5,646 nt of DNA from an uncultured Rhodospirillales bacterium. Its GTDB lineage: Bacteria; Pseudomonadota; Alphaproteobacteria; Rhodospirillales; 2-02-FULL-58-16. Location of the stretch: contig CAJXGZ010000159.1 of the NCBI GenBank assembly GCA_913053795.1, positions 1-5,646 on the forward strand. Reading direction: 5' to 3'. Within the stretch, counting starts at the first letter, position 1. Each line of letters begins with the position of its first letter. Below, piece by piece: positions 5,451 through 5,646 of the stretch. Under the pieces are notes generated by a model, which saw only the letters and a list, made by a program, of their open reading frames with translations, had not been told where the DNA came from and searched no databases. The position numbers and the translations under genes are program-made.

Positions 5451-5646
5451 GAAATATGGCGTACGTCCGGTCGAGGGCTATGGAATCACGGAACTTTCGC
5501 CGCTGGTCTCGGTGAACGTACCTCCCAGCCGATCACAGACAGGAGAAACCGACAGTAAATATGGCACCGTGGGCCGGCCCATTCCGGGAGTGGCCGCTAA
5601 AATTGTCGATCCCGATTCCTTTGCCGATCTGCCAGTAGGGTGTGAC
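5223..5646 (+). pseudogene. Acyl-CoA/acyl-ACP synthetase (AMP-binding) fragment with internal deletion and frameshift
   Basis: An adenylate-forming enzyme fragment resembling the synthetase half of Aas (2-acylglycerophosphoethanolamine acyltransferase/acyl-ACP synthetase). The first part, in the valS frame, has ILLGILPFFHSFGYMVTLW and VYHFTPLDAKQVGKL, ending near 5396. The second part is in another frame from 5398 to the window end: GAEKMPMTLAAAFDEKYG, the EGYGITELSPLVSVN core motif and GTVGRPIPG. In Aas-type proteins about 36 residues lie between these two parts (the STPTFL segment), so roughly 105-115 bp seem to be missing, with loss of frame. The P-loop-like TSGTTG motif, which should precede HSFG, is absent because the fragment begins after it. 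It is open at the window end, so the 3' part may continue. Substrate is not assignable. Confidence 0.75.

Overview
The window looks like an alphaproteobacterial chromosome segment, most like Rhodospirillales (GC-rich; the order inferred from gene content, not from a search). The gene order tRNA-Cys / Pcm-like methyltransferase / TolC-family outer membrane protein / PopZ-like (DUF2497) protein / valS is familiar from alphaproteobacteria. The last part, from about 4790 to the end, does not belong to that order and looks like foreign or misjoined sequence.

Layout. 1-74: tRNA-Cys(GCA) on the minus strand, with a good sigma-70-type promoter at 138-166. 75-291: the divergent intergenic region, with a threefold 12-bp tandem repeat (198-233) and a weak promoter candidate for the next gene. 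292-957: Pcm-like methyltransferase. 951-1054: a palindromic element with perfect 41-bp arms that holds the methyltransferase stop codon. 1077-2483: TolC-like exporter channel with signal peptide. 2484-2582: short intergenic region with a CtrA-like box and a GANTC site. 2583-3176: PopZ-like polar organiser with an unusual (Pro-Glu)17 tract. 3187-3454: a 268-bp non-coding inverted-repeat element that folds as a three-way junction and ends 4 bp before the valS start. 3459 to about 4805: the 5' half of valS, intact up to a point inside the catalytic domain.

From about 4785 the valS frame runs without a stop into a piece of RNase E/G (to about 5240), then into a piece of an acyl-CoA/acyl-ACP synthetase (AMP-binding family). 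The last piece has a probable internal deletion with a frameshift near 5391-5400, so the open frame stops at 5450 while the synthetase continues in another frame to the window end. The two inter-gene joins fall where the partner proteins plausibly share a short stretch (TELKRD; NVEAVE). Base composition also drops, from about 63-68% GC in sampled valS lines to 50% in two sampled lines of the RNase piece. Because valS is essential and no piece is complete, the simplest reading is an assembly or library chimera; a real rearrangement with a second valS elsewhere is the alternative. I do not think this is a functional new fusion protein.

The intact genes are a housekeeping and envelope set: tRNA supply, a methyltransferase of uncertain substrate, an export channel and a cell-pole organiser. 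The most interesting native signals are the two structured repeat elements and the possible cell-cycle control of the popZ-like gene.
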